A DNA stretch of 50,976 nt from CAYRWR01 sp964537555 (GCA_964537555.1 CAZIAD010000025.1:1-50976), one strand, 5' to 3'. Shown: positions 38,472-47,307, counted from the first letter of the stretch. The notes: a model not told the origin generated them from the sequence alone. Numbers and translations are program-made.

Positions 38472-38881
38472 ACTCTTATTTCTCCCTGTCTTATTAATAA
38501 AATATTTCCGATTATCAGTAAAAGCACCACCATTCCCACCAGAAAAAACAATCTGAATTTAATATACTCTCTTTGCTTTATAAAAGTCTGGTTTAATTCA
38601 AACAGATTATCTTTTTGATTGATTCGGAAGATCACGGTATTATCCAGCTTTCTTCCCTGATAAGCCAGATATTGAGGATCATTGATCTGCATACTTTTCA
38701 GATCTTTCATCCTCGATTTCATCTCCTCGAGCTGAACCTGATTTTTGGCTTTATCAAATTCCAGTATAGCGATCTGATCCATTTTTTCCAGATTATCCAG
38801 TAAGCCCCCTTTGGGAAAGAAAAAAGCCCAAAGGATAAAAAAGGCGACAATATTAAATATTATCAGATATAAGTATTTCAT
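38468..38881 (-). CDS. Septum-formation-initiator (FtsB/DivIC)-like protein with a second TM helix
   Basis: 137 residues. TM helix 1 (about 3-20: YLYLIIFNIVAFFILWAFFF), a coiled coil (about 25-63), then a segment INDPQYLAYQGRKLDNTVIF that resembles the NDPxYLE-xARxKLG-vvf motif of DivIC/FtsB proteins, and unusually a second TM helix (about 113-132: LFFLVGMVVLLLIIGNILLI). FtsB/DivIC bind FtsL/FtsQ in the divisome; a C-terminal membrane anchor is not usual. ATG at 38881 has GGAAGTGAG upstream; the open frame extends to 38944 but without site. Overlaps aroK by 4 nt. Confidence 0.6.
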   Translation of the reverse strand: MKYLYLIIFNIVAFFILWAFFFPKGGLLDNLEKMDQIAILEFDKAKNQVQLEEMKSRMKDLKSMQINDPQYLAYQGRKLDNTVIFRINQKDNLFELNQTFIKQREYIKFRLFFLVGMVVLLLIIGNILLIRQGEIRV

Positions 38882-38960
38882 CTCACTTCCTTGTTTGTGG
38901 CTATAACTCTTATCGGCACATTCCACTAATATATTAGAGAACAAAGAGCGCCTGTAATAA

Positions 38961-38989
38961 TTGACGTATTAGTAGTATCCGGATAAAAT
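38961..38989 (+). promoter_or_regulatory. Promoter of the AGCS symporter gene
   Basis: TTGACG (38961-38966), 17-nt spacer, TAAAAT (38984-38989); the start codon is 31 nt further on. Confidence 0.6.
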
Positions 38990-39019
38990 ATCATTCAATA
39001 AAACTAAACGAGGCTATCC

Positions 39020-40798
39020 ATGAAAAAGTCTTTCCTCTTCTTTCTGTTTATTCTCAGCGGACCTTTAGTGTCTTTTGCCCAGGCCGCCCCCTCAGAACTG
39101 CTTTCTCTGCCTTCTACCAACAGGATCACCACGAATGCCCATCAAATACTATTGAGCGGTACTTTACCCCTGGAGGGAAGCATTACTGTCAACCTCACAT
39201 CCCCTCAGAGCGGAACCGGGACTAACATCCGTTACATTCAGCAGGGTCAGGATCGGGCTTATAATATAGTCGTACCCCTTTCAAAAGGCTCAAACAATAT
39301 TTCGCTGAGTATTTTCGGGAGGCCAAAATATCCCCTGCTGGAAAAGAACATATATATAAAAGTCACTACCTGGAGAGAAAACCTGTTAACTACCCTTAAA
39401 AGAATCGATGACTTTATGTGGGGCACTTTCATGATGGTACTGTTGCTGGGAACAGGTATTGTCCTGACCTTCCGGCTCCGGGGTATACAGTTCCGCCGTC
39501 TGGGCCAGGCCCTGAGGCATACTTTCAGTAAAAAGTCTCTGAAAGGAGGGGCCAATGGAGATATCACTCCTTTCCAGGCTCTGACTACCACCCTGGCTGC
39601 CACTGTTGGAAATGGAAATATTGCCGGAGTAGCTACCGCTATTGCAGCAGGGGGACCAGGGGCCTTATTCTGGATGTGGATCACGGCTCTCATCGGTATG
39701 GCTACCCGGGCTACCGAGGCTATGCTGGGAGTAAAATACCGCAGAAAGGCTAAAGACGGCTCCTATATAGGCGGAACCTTTTACTACCTGGAAGACGGGG
39801 CAGCCCCTATTATCGGGAAGATTCCGGCTAAGATACTGGCGGTGGCCTTTGCACTGGCTGGTATGGTAGCCACTTTCGGAATCGGTAATATGGTCCAGTC
39901 CAACAGCGTGGCTCTTTCCTTTAATGAGATGTTTAATGTCAGTGCTGCATCCATTCCCACTTCCAATATGATCATCGGGATCGTACTCATGCTGGGAACC
40001 GCCGCTGTTCTGCTGTTTGGAGTAAAAGGAGTGGGAAAAGTCAGTGCCCGGATAGTGCCATTCATGGGCCTGCTCTACGTATTGACGGCATTGTTTATCC
40101 TGATACTTAATATCACCAGCATACCCCAGGCCCTGGCTCTGATTGTGAGCAGCGCGTTTACCGGTAAGGCAGCTATTGGTGGATTTATAGGTATAACCGT
40201 GGCCCGCTCTGTAAAAATGGGTGTAGCGCGGGGAATATTCTCCAATGAAGCCGGACTGGGTACAGGCTCTCTGGCCCACTCTGCCGCTCAGACAGATGAC
40301 CCGGCCCAGCAGGGATCGGTAGCCATGGTAGGCACCTTTATAGACACCCTGGTCATCTGTACCATGACCGGCCTCATCATCACACTGATGCTGATCCAAA
40401 AGCAAAACATGCCACTCGACCCGGAAAGCGGAAAAGCCTTGTCCAGTACCGCTCTCACTATGTTTTCTTTCACGCACTTCCTGCCGGGTGTCGGTAAGTA
40501 TATCGTAGCCATCTCATCTATATTATTCGGCTATTCTACTTTGATCGGCTGGTCTTATTATGGGGAGCAGTGTACTGAGTATATCTTCGGTGTAAAAAGC
40601 AACATACCCTACAGAGTCCTCTTTATCATGGCCATCTACCTGGGTGCCGTCACTGAACTATCCCTGGTGTGGACCATGTCTGACATCCTGAATGGATTTA
40701 TGGCCATCCCTAACCTCATAGGCCTGCTCGTACTGAGCGGAGTGGCAGCCAAAGAATACAAAGACTGGATCAGTAAAACAAAAAGGATAAAATCATGA
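39020..40798 (+). CDS. Na+/alanine symporter (AGCS family) with added N-terminal exported beta domain
   Basis: 592 residues. From about residue 121 it is a normal amino acid:cation symporter: TTLAATVGNGNIAGVATAIA, the AGCS signature GGPGALFWMWITALIGMATR, FSNEAGLGTGSLAHSAAQTD and about ten TM helices. Before it lies an additional 120 residues: a signal-peptide-like segment (MKKSFLFFLFILSGPLVSFA, possible cleavage after AQA) and a beta-sandwich-like domain with LSGTLPLEGSITVNLTS and SKGSNNISLSIFG, resembling Ig-type domains of the glucodextranase B group. AGCS proteins normally begin with TM1. If the peptide is cleaved, the domain is a periplasmic tethered module. GAGG precedes the ATG. It is coupled by ATGA to the small membrane gene downstream. 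Confidence 0.92.
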   Translation: MKKSFLFFLFILSGPLVSFAQAAPSELLSLPSTNRITTNAHQILLSGTLPLEGSITVNLTSPQSGTGTNIRYIQQGQDRAYNIVVPLSKGSNNISLSIFGRPKYPLLEKNIYIKVTTWRENLLTTLKRIDDFMWGTFMMVLLLGTGIVLTFRLRGIQFRRLGQALRHTFSKKSLKGGANGDITPFQALTTTLAATVGNGNIAGVATAIAAGGPGALFWMWITALIGMATRATEAMLGVKYRRKAKDGSYIGGTFYYLEDGAAPIIGKIPAKILAVAFALAGMVATFGIGNMVQSNSVALSFNEMFNVSAASIPTSNMIIGIVLMLGTAAVLLFGVKGVGKVSARIVPFMGLLYVLTALFILILNITSIPQALALIVSSAFTGKAAIGGFIGITVARSVKMGVARGIFSNEAGLGTGSLAHSAAQTDDPAQQGSVAMVGTFIDTLVICTMTGLIITLMLIQKQNMPLDPESGKALSSTALTMFSFTHFLPGVGKYIVAISSILFGYSTLIGWSYYGEQCTEYIFGVKSNIPYRVLFIMAIYLGAVTELSLVWTMSDILNGFMAIPNLIGLLVLSGVAAKEYKDWISKTKRIKS

Positions 40799-41139
40799 AT
40801 ATGACATTATTATGGGCTTTCATAGCCTATTTTGCAGGGACTATACTATTAAACGGGATCATTGCCTTTAGCAGTAAAAAGAAGATCAAAAGTATCATAG
40901 AAAAATATCCCGCTGTACTTGAAAATATCGTAGACCCTCAGTATCTGAGCCTGGTCAAAAAAGGATACTTTATCCAGGTCATCGACACAGACAAGTTGGA
41001 ACAGAGTTCCACTAAAGACCTGGCAGATCAAGTAAGAAGATTGTTACCCCTGACCTACCTGTCCTATGCTCTGATGGCAGGTCTTCTGGTATTCCTGATA
41101 ATCATTGTGATCCTGATGCCCGCCAAAACAGCCCTCTGA
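40795..41139 (+). CDS. Small two-TM membrane protein, partner of the symporter gene
   Basis: 114 residues with TM helices near both ends (about 5-24: LLWAFIAYFAGTILLNGIIA; about 87-108: YALMAGLLVFLIIIVILM) and a charged central loop of about 60 residues (KKKIKSIIEKYPAVLENIVD). No known domain. It overlaps the symporter gene by ATGA. It could be an accessory subunit of the symporter (inference from coupling). It converges with the prepilin peptidase gene (8 nt between stops). Confidence 0.7.
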   Translation: MNMTLLWAFIAYFAGTILLNGIIAFSSKKKIKSIIEKYPAVLENIVDPQYLSLVKKGYFIQVIDTDKLEQSSTKDLADQVRRLLPLTYLSYALMAGLLVFLIIIVILMPAKTAL

Positions 41140-41147
41140 TCCGGGCA

Positions 41148-41774
41148 CTACAGGAATTGCATAAGATATATATTTTGAAGATGAAACAGGCTGATCCAGA
41201 ACTCCCGTAAGGGAACCATTAGCAACAGGCCCAGTTGCATGAAGGGCACCAGGGGAAATCTGCTGCTCTTTTGTGTGATCAGTCTCTGCAAAAGGGCAAA
41301 CAGGGTAGCGCCCAGCAGAGTAAACAGAAACAGTAGGATCATTTCGACCGGGGTCATAAGAATGGCCAATACAGGGAAGACTATTACATCACCGATGCCC
41401 AGCCCCTTGCCCCGAGTAATGATGTGAGGGATAAAAAATAAAATGAAAGCCATGATCACAGAAATCAGATTTACTATGACCGGTATGTCCATATAAATCC
41501 TCACTAAAATCACCGCTAAAAACAAAAACACAAAGTGCCACAGTAATAAGTACTGCTTAGCTATGTCTTCCAGACTGAGTATCAGGAGGATAAGATGTAG
41601 ATTTAATATGGAAATAAAAAGACTTATCTGAAAATCTTTGAATAGAAAATAAAAGAGAAAAGAATATAGGCAAAGAGAAGCCAGAAGAGCTCCCCTCCCC
41701 CTATTTACTATACGAAACCCAAAAAAAGCAGCCAGGATAAAAAAGGCAATACAGGCAATGATCTGTATTGTCAT
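41148..41774 (-). CDS. Prepilin peptidase, A24 family (short form)
   Basis: 208-residue polytopic protein (seven or so TM helices) with both A24 aspartates: SLEDIAKQYLL and the canonical GIGD of GKGLGIGDVIVFPVLAILM, followed by the RFPLVPFMQLG segment equivalent to the family's IPFGPF motif. It lacks the N-terminal methyltransferase/zinc domain of PilD, like TadV/CpaA-type enzymes. These are aspartic proteases that cleave type IV prepilin-like leader peptides at the inner membrane. No pilin genes are in the window. It overlaps the preceding small gene by ATGA, so it is coupled to it. Confidence 0.8.
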   Translation of the reverse strand: MTIQIIACIAFFILAAFFGFRIVNRGRGALLASLCLYSFLFYFLFKDFQISLFISILNLHLILLILSLEDIAKQYLLLWHFVFLFLAVILVRIYMDIPVIVNLISVIMAFILFFIPHIITRGKGLGIGDVIVFPVLAILMTPVEMILLFLFTLLGATLFALLQRLITQKSSRFPLVPFMQLGLLLMVPLREFWISLFHLQNIYLMQFL

Positions 41775-42079
41775 TGTTTGTTCATTTTATCTCTTGCTTT
41801 TTTGGCCTGCTCTACCAGTGTCTCAATCTGCTTGGAAGGTCCGCGTGAACCCATCATAAGAAGTAATTCCTTCATATCAAGATCACTCATCACGAATTTA
41901 GTCGGCTCTACTGCGGGCTTTTCCTGTTCCTGTTTCGGCTCTTCTTTTTTGAGCTCCTCACGGACTACCTTCTTCTGTTCAGCTGCCAGTTGCTGCTGTA
42001 TCCGTTCTTTCTCAAGATTGGCAGAAGGATCCGTTTGCAGGGGTGAGCTCGTATTGACCCCATTAAGACGAATATCCAT
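41771..42079 (-). CDS. Small cytoplasmic protein of unknown function coupled to prepilin peptidase
   Basis: 102 residues, starting MDIRLNGVN with GGAGGGA upstream at 42079. A charged Lys/Glu/Gln-rich central helix (about 20-58: LEKERIQQQLAAEQKKVVRE) is followed by a C-terminal helical segment (MSDLDMKELLLMMG, TLVEQAKKARDKMNKQ). No signal peptide or TM. The C-terminus overlaps the prepilin peptidase start by 4 nt. Separated from mazG by 97 nt. Not recognised as a family. Confidence 0.6.
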   Translation of the reverse strand: MDIRLNGVNTSSPLQTDPSANLEKERIQQQLAAEQKKVVREELKKEEPKQEQEKPAVEPTKFVMSDLDMKELLLMMGSRGPSKQIETLVEQAKKARDKMNKQ

Positions 42080-42176
42080 TTGTTCCCTCCTTGGAACTTC
42101 TGCAACCATGCATCCTTGTATGGTTTCTCACTATATGTATCGGAAGGAATCCTAGTCGACTTTAGGAATAAAACAT

Positions 42177-42842
42177 TTATTTCGATTTATTTTTTAGATA
42201 GTCTGATTGTACCTCTCTGGTAGCCTGAGCCAGGAGAGCACTCACATCAATCTCATGAATAGCACTTTGAATAAGCAGCTCTTTGAGTGTCTCTTTGAGA
42301 CTGTCTTCATTAAAGTCCTGCTTAAGCTTCTGAGCCTGCCCATGCCAGTCCGGCTTAAAATGCTGAGCCAGGTCCAGGCCCTCCCGGGTCAGCTTTTGCA
42401 GGGTCTTTCTAAACCGGTCCAGTTCAGGCAGGGATTTGGGTATACCATCAAAAGGAGTCTTTCTGGAGTGGTTTTTCTTTTCTGAAAGCTTGATAGACTC
42501 CCAGTTTTTGAGCACATCTGAAACCCCATTCACCTCGGTATCCGAGAAAACATGAGGATGCCGGCGAATGAGCTTGTCCGTCACTGTCTGAATCACCTCA
42601 TCTACCGTAAATCTCCCGTCCTGCTCCGCGATATAGGACACAAACACTGTCAGAAACATGAGGTCACCCAATTCCTCGAGGAGGTCATGGGTATTATCAG
42701 AATCTATGGCATCGACGACTTCATAAGTCTCCTCTATAAGATGAGGCCTCATGGAGGATATGGTCTGTTCAATATCCCAGGGGCAGCCGTCTTTGGCTCT
42801 AAGCCTGGCTATAGTATCATAGAGTCTTTGAAACTGCTTCAT
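42177..42842 (-). CDS. mazG: Nucleoside triphosphate pyrophosphohydrolase MazG
   Basis: 221-residue house-cleaning (d)NTP pyrophosphatase. The MazG signature is KDGCPWDIEQTISSMRPHLI, followed by the EExxE-type metal site EETYEVVDAI and LLEELGDLMFLTVFVSYI (E, E, D ligands). The C-terminal half is a shorter second domain than in the 263-residue E. coli enzyme. It overlaps nusB by 4 nt (ATGA). Confidence 0.93.
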   Translation of the reverse strand: MKQFQRLYDTIARLRAKDGCPWDIEQTISSMRPHLIEETYEVVDAIDSDNTHDLLEELGDLMFLTVFVSYIAEQDGRFTVDEVIQTVTDKLIRRHPHVFSDTEVNGVSDVLKNWESIKLSEKKNHSRKTPFDGIPKSLPELDRFRKTLQKLTREGLDLAQHFKPDWHGQAQKLKQDFNEDSLKETLKELLIQSAIHEIDVSALLAQATREVQSDYLKNKSK

Positions 42843-43408
42843 TTTTTATCTCTGAGTTTAATGATCTTTTTCTTTTTATGTACCCGTGGTTCGGTGATAA
42901 AATTGCGCCGGTATTCCAGTTTCACATTATGTAAAATACCATTGATGTACTTGTAGGCTTCATCATCACTGTAATCATCAGCCAGCTCATTAGCCTCAAA
43001 GATACTGACTTCACTGGGAATATCATAGCGATATAGCAGAGAATACACCGACAGCCTTAAGATGGCCCGGTCCGTCAGCCTCAGCCGGGAGAAATCCCAA
43101 TTGACCAGGAATTTCCGGATGACCTTATCCACCCTGTCCAGGTTATTTACGGTACCCAGAAACAACTCCTGACTGAAGTTACTATCCCGGCCCCTTTTGT
43201 CGACCGGAAACAGGGGGAGGAGTCCGTCTTCATCATTTTCCTGAATGAGCTCTTTATACCAGGAAAAGTCGCTGAGTTCCTCCACGGAAGAAAGTCCACT
43301 ATCCCAAATACAGAGTGCAAAAAAAGCGATCCTGCGGGCACCACCCCGGTTGATCAGAGAAAGGGGTTTTCTGGATACTGAAGACCCGGGTTTCTTTTTT
43401 GAAGACAT
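42839..43408 (-). CDS. nusB: Transcription antitermination factor NusB
   Basis: 189-residue NusB-family protein binding boxA RNA with NusE (S10) in ribosomal antitermination. RGGARRIAFFALCIWD, ELFLGTVNNLDRVDKVIRKF, LRLTDRAILRLSVYSLLYR and the DIPSEVSIFEANELADDYSDDEAYKYINGIL block are typical. A C-terminal basic extension (about 170-189) ends KKKKIIKLRDKK. It shares 1 nt with ribH (TAATG), a widespread neighbour pair. Confidence 0.93.
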   Translation of the reverse strand: MSSKKKPGSSVSRKPLSLINRGGARRIAFFALCIWDSGLSSVEELSDFSWYKELIQENDEDGLLPLFPVDKRGRDSNFSQELFLGTVNNLDRVDKVIRKFLVNWDFSRLRLTDRAILRLSVYSLLYRYDIPSEVSIFEANELADDYSDDEAYKYINGILHNVKLEYRRNFITEPRVHKKKKIIKLRDKK

Positions 43409-43881
43409 TATTTTTTGTTAATATCCTTATAGAGATTGGCCATTTCCACAGCGGCCAGGATTGCATCATAGCCTTTGTTACCCATCTTTGCTCCGGCTCT
43501 GTCTACAGCCTGTTCTACATCATTGGTAGTGACCATCCCGTAAATCACGGGTATTTTTCCCTCCAGGGATAGTTCCATGATAGCCTTGGCAGAATTTCCT
43601 GCCACGTAATCAAAGTGAGGGGTCTGGCCCTGTATCACGACTCCCAGACAGATGATGGCATCAAATTTTTCAGTCTTCATAAGCTTGCGCGCCATACCGG
43701 GGATCTCATAGGCTCCGGGGACTTTATATACTTCCAGCCACTCTTCTTTTCCTCCCAGCTGGGAAAAGGCATCCTGGGCACCTTCCAGTAATTTTTGTCC
43801 AATAAAAGAATTAAATTTACTTAAGACTACCCCTACTTTGAGACTGCTGGCATTCAGTTTACCTTCGTATAAAACCATCAT
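43408..43881 (-). CDS. ribH: 6,7-dimethyl-8-ribityllumazine synthase (RibH)
   Basis: 157-residue enzyme forming lumazine from 5-amino-6-ribitylaminouracil and dihydroxybutanone phosphate, the penultimate riboflavin step. KVGVVLSKFNSFI, KVPGAYEIP, the GVVIQGQTPHFDYV motif (with catalytic His in HFDYV) and TNDVEQAVDRAGAKMGNKG are all family marks. The usual IRG of the motif reads IQG. The ATG at 43881 has GGAG 3 nt upstream and one codon later (43878) 6 nt upstream; either start is possible. It overlaps the surA-like gene by 23 nt. Other rib genes are not adjacent. Confidence 0.95.
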   Translation of the reverse strand: MMVLYEGKLNASSLKVGVVLSKFNSFIGQKLLEGAQDAFSQLGGKEEWLEVYKVPGAYEIPGMARKLMKTEKFDAIICLGVVIQGQTPHFDYVAGNSAKAIMELSLEGKIPVIYGMVTTNDVEQAVDRAGAKMGNKGYDAILAAVEMANLYKDINKK

Positions 43882-44911
43882 ACACTCCCTGATAATTATT
43901 GTCGATCAGATTCAGATTAAGCTCACCGGACTGGATCTTTTTGGACACATAGTCCTGCACCATTTCTACCGTCCTTTCATCTTTATAATGAATCTTCACT
44001 TCATTTATTACTTTTTCAAAGGGCTGTAATCCACCTGGTTTCAGGTCTATCAGCTTGATGATCAGGTAGGTGTATCTCTTCGTTTCCTTGAGTAGAATAG
44101 GTTGATTAATGACTACTACAGTACCTTTATTAATATTAATAGTCTTGGATCCTGTATTTATACTAGGTGATAATGCTATATTAAGAATCATCTCTGGCAT
44201 CCCGGCATATAAAAGATCTCTCACAGATTTAATATCGGTACGTCCGGAATAGGAAGCAAACTTAATACCCGGAACGCGGCTATAGATTTTATTAGGATCG
44301 TTAGTCTTTTTTAAATAGTCTCCGATCTGATCTATATTCTCTTCCATTTTGACCAGGGCTTCCAGAGAAAGATTATTAGGTTGCTCTATTCCCAATACTA
44401 CCAGGTCCACCTGAGGAGGTTCCGCGTATCGGTTTTTATTTTTATCATAATACTTCTTAAGTTCATCCATAGGACTTTCAGTATTGACCTGTTCCTTTAA
44501 TTCATTATCATAGAATAAAAGAGCCCTCAGTACCTGATTTCTCTCGATCTGAAGCTTATACTGCTCCGGATAATCACGATACAATTTCAATCTGAGCTGA
44601 GCCTGGACATCTTCTCTGTTTGTAATATTAGTCACTGAGGTAATGTAATTATCCACCTCTCTATCCTGACTCTGATAATTGGGGTTTTGCCGGGCCAAAG
44701 TCATAATAGAATAAGACAGTAGTAATTCCTCCAGGGAATCTTTATCGGTAGCTGTCTGGTCCCCACTCCCTTTTTTAAAACTGGTCATCTGTTTAATGTC
44801 ATAGGATGTTATGGAATAACTACCTACCCTGGCCACAACCCAGTTTACAATCTTGGAAAAACCCAGAACACTTAAAATGAGGAATAATAATACCAGTACA
44901 GATCTCTTCAT
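43859..44911 (-). CDS. SurA-like periplasmic peptidyl-prolyl isomerase/chaperone
   Basis: 350 residues with a signal peptide (MKRSVLVLLFLILSVLGFS). The N-terminal part has the SurA_N-like opening WVVARVGSYSITSYDIKQM, long helices (about 45-145) and a C-terminal region (about 145-310) of parvulin-like shape (PPQVDLVVLG, YLIIKLIDLKPGGLQPFEKV, VINEVKIHYKDERTVEMVQD). The parvulin catalytic pattern is not well preserved, so it may be a chaperone rather than an isomerase. It would escort outer-membrane proteins, several of which are encoded here. Lies 15 nt after murI. Confidence 0.8.
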   Translation of the reverse strand: MKRSVLVLLFLILSVLGFSKIVNWVVARVGSYSITSYDIKQMTSFKKGSGDQTATDKDSLEELLLSYSIMTLARQNPNYQSQDREVDNYITSVTNITNREDVQAQLRLKLYRDYPEQYKLQIERNQVLRALLFYDNELKEQVNTESPMDELKKYYDKNKNRYAEPPQVDLVVLGIEQPNNLSLEALVKMEENIDQIGDYLKKTNDPNKIYSRVPGIKFASYSGRTDIKSVRDLLYAGMPEMILNIALSPSINTGSKTININKGTVVVINQPILLKETKRYTYLIIKLIDLKPGGLQPFEKVINEVKIHYKDERTVEMVQDYVSKKIQSGELNLNLIDNNYQGVYDGFIRR

Positions 44912-44926
44912 AAAAATATCTCCTAT

Positions 44927-45718
44927 TTACAGATTCACCTCGGTGAATGTTACATCAAAATCTAAAATCCTTTTTCCCAGGCTGTGCAGCTTATCGGTCA
45001 CGTCAGTGACAAAAAACTGATGCCGGATATCTTTTTTATCACTCTTGAGATGGCCGGTATCCAGTATACTCTGCAGATCCTGAGCCGTAGAGCTGGCCGA
45101 ATCTACCATCTTTACTCCCGGAAGTATTTCGGAGAGCATATCTTTGAGCAGGGGATAATGGGTGCATCCCAGTATCAGGCTATCTATCTGGTGCTGGCCC
45201 AGTTCCGCCAGGTATTCCAGGGCGATCAGTCGGGTGGCCTCATGGCCTATAAAGTCATCCTCTATCAGGGGTACAAACAAAGGGCATGCCCGTGAATAGA
45301 CCTGCACCTCTTTATTCAGGTCATGCAGAGTCTGGGTGTATACCCCGCTCCGGATGGTCCGGTTAGTCCCTATTACACCTATATGCTGATTCCGGGTAGC
45401 ATAGATGGCTCCCTTGGCCGCTGGTTCTATGACGCCTATAATGGGGATCCTGAACTCCGCCTTGAGGGCATCCAGGGCCACGGAAGACGCGGTATTACAG
45501 GCCACTACCATGACTTTAATATCGTGCTTTAATAAAAAGCGGGTATTGGCAAAGGCATATTCAGTCACTATCTCTGCCGATTTATCCCCGTAGGGTAAGT
45601 TGGCAGTATCACCCAGGTAGATGATCTCCTCCCCGGGCAGCAGCGTCATGATCTCCCGGGCTACGGTCAGTCCGCCCACCCCGGAGTCGAATATTCCAAT
45701 AGGCCTCTTATCACTCAT
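44927..45718 (-). CDS. murI: Glutamate racemase
   Basis: 263-residue cofactor-independent racemase giving D-glutamate for peptidoglycan. FDSGVGGLTV (N-terminal Asp/Ser), VVACNTASSVALD (first catalytic cysteine) and LILGCTHYPLL (second catalytic cysteine) are intact, with LPYGDKSAEIV between. Normal length. Its ATG abuts the cimA stop with no intervening nucleotide. Confidence 0.97.
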   Translation of the reverse strand: MSDKRPIGIFDSGVGGLTVAREIMTLLPGEEIIYLGDTANLPYGDKSAEIVTEYAFANTRFLLKHDIKVMVVACNTASSVALDALKAEFRIPIIGVIEPAAKGAIYATRNQHIGVIGTNRTIRSGVYTQTLHDLNKEVQVYSRACPLFVPLIEDDFIGHEATRLIALEYLAELGQHQIDSLILGCTHYPLLKDMLSEILPGVKMVDSASSTAQDLQSILDTGHLKSDKKDIRHQFFVTDVTDKLHSLGKRILDFDVTFTEVNL

Positions 45719-47287
45719 CTAGGCCTCATTCTCTATTTTACTTAAAATATAATGCATACTGTCTATGAGGGCCATCCAGCTGGCTTCGATTACATTACCG
45801 GACACACCCACTGTACCCCATTCATAGTTCTTATAGCGGAACTCAATAAGCACACGGGTCACGGCAGCAGTACCCTGGCGGGGATTGAGTATCCTCACCT
45901 TATAGTCGATTAGATTGATGTCTTTTACCACAGGATAGAACACAGACAGGGCTTTTTTGAGGGCTATATCCAGAGCATTGATAGGCCCGTCCCCTTCCGC
46001 TACCATGATCTCTTCTACCTTGCCTACTTTGAGCTTGACCGTAGCCTGTACTACATTCTTTTTTCCATGAATATAGGAAAAGGTCTGTATAGAGTCTACC
46101 GCAAATCTTTCCTTAAGGTGGCCACTGAGCCGGTTGACCAGCAGTTCAAAGGAGGCATCCGCCCCTTCAAACTCATAGCCCATATTTTCCATTTCTTTCA
46201 CAGTCTTAAGGAGATCTTTGGCTTTCTTTTCATCTATATTGAGGCCCATACTGTGGACCTTGGCCAGGATGTTGGACTTTCCGGCTTGCTCAGATATGAG
46301 GATACGGCGCTGATTACCCACAGTCTCCGGCTCGATGTGCTCATAAGTCCGGGGGTTCTTCTCAACCGCGTTCACATGTACCCCCGCTTTATGGGCAAAG
46401 GCACTCAGTCCTACAAAGGGCTGCTTGGTAGAGGGCATCATGTTAGCCATCTCATATACAAAATGGGACACATCCTGCAGATCCTTGAGTTTATCCAGAT
46501 TGATTCCGGGAGCCTGGTAGCCCATTTTCAGTAAGAGATTAGGTATAATAGAAGAAAGATTGGCATTTCCGCATCTCTCCCCTATCCCATTGATGGTACC
46601 CTGTACATGGTTCCCGCCCAGGCGGATCACTTCCAACGAATTGACCACTCCCAGGTCTCCGTCATTATGAGCATGGATACCGAGGGGTATTTTTATGGCT
46701 GCTTTGACCTTTTTATATATGTCTGCTATCTCAAAAGGGAGGAGGCCTCCATTGGTATCACAGAGGGCTATAGCATCGGCTCCGCCTTTTTGGGCAGCCT
46801 GCAGGGTCTGGATAGCATAATCAGGGTTTTCCTTAAAGCCGTCAAAGAAGTGCTCAGCATCATAGATGAGCTCTCTGCCCTGGTCCTTGATATAGGCCAC
46901 TGAGTCATATATCATTTCCAGATTGGCATCCAGGCCTATCTTAAATACTTCATTGACATGCAGGTCCCAGGATTTCCCGAAAATGGTGATGACAGGGGTC
47001 TGGGCTGCTATGAGCTCACGGATATTGTCGTCTTCAGATACTTTATTCTTGGCATGGCGGGTAGACCCGAATGCCACGATCTTACTGTGCTTGAGTTCAT
47101 ATTTTTTGATCTCTTTGAAGAACTCTTTGTCCTTGGGCAGAGCGCCGGGCCAGCCGCACTCCAGGTAATCGATGCCGAACTCATCCAGCTTGCGGGCAAT
47201 GGAGATCATATCCGTAAGAGAAAAGTTAACCCCTTCCGCCTGCTTGCCGTCCCTGAGAGTCGTATCGTAGATTAATACCTGTTTCAC
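45719..47287 (-). CDS. cimA: (R)-citramalate synthase
   Basis: 522-residue LeuA-superfamily enzyme condensing pyruvate and acetyl-CoA to (R)-citramalate, the threonine-independent route to 2-oxobutyrate and isoleucine. TTLRDGKQAEGVNFSLTD begins the TIM barrel; LPFEIADI, GIHAHNDGDLGVVNSLEVI and GTINGIGERCGNANLSSI follow, and AFAHKAGVHVNAVEKNPRTY marks the domain junction; the C-terminal LeuA-type regulatory domain (about 395-522) contains IDYKVRILNPRQGTAAVTRV. The GxE-type substrate loops fit the CimA subgroup rather than isopropylmalate synthase. GTG start with AGGGG at 6 nt. Heads a run with murI, surA-like, ribH, nusB and mazG. Confidence 0.93.
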   Translation of the reverse strand: MKQVLIYDTTLRDGKQAEGVNFSLTDMISIARKLDEFGIDYLECGWPGALPKDKEFFKEIKKYELKHSKIVAFGSTRHAKNKVSEDDNIRELIAAQTPVITIFGKSWDLHVNEVFKIGLDANLEMIYDSVAYIKDQGRELIYDAEHFFDGFKENPDYAIQTLQAAQKGGADAIALCDTNGGLLPFEIADIYKKVKAAIKIPLGIHAHNDGDLGVVNSLEVIRLGGNHVQGTINGIGERCGNANLSSIIPNLLLKMGYQAPGINLDKLKDLQDVSHFVYEMANMMPSTKQPFVGLSAFAHKAGVHVNAVEKNPRTYEHIEPETVGNQRRILISEQAGKSNILAKVHSMGLNIDEKKAKDLLKTVKEMENMGYEFEGADASFELLVNRLSGHLKERFAVDSIQTFSYIHGKKNVVQATVKLKVGKVEEIMVAEGDGPINALDIALKKALSVFYPVVKDINLIDYKVRILNPRQGTAAVTRVLIEFRYKNYEWGTVGVSGNVIEASWMALIDSMHYILSKIENEA

Positions 47288-47307
47288 TGCATACCCCTGA
47301 TCCGTGT

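Noticed and set aside
39665..40477. A 270-codon open frame on the minus strand inside the AGCS symporter gene
   Set aside because: It is antisense to a clear AGCS protein with intact TM pattern, has no ribosome site and translates to a His/Gln/Ser-rich sequence with no hydrophobic core; it is a shadow frame.
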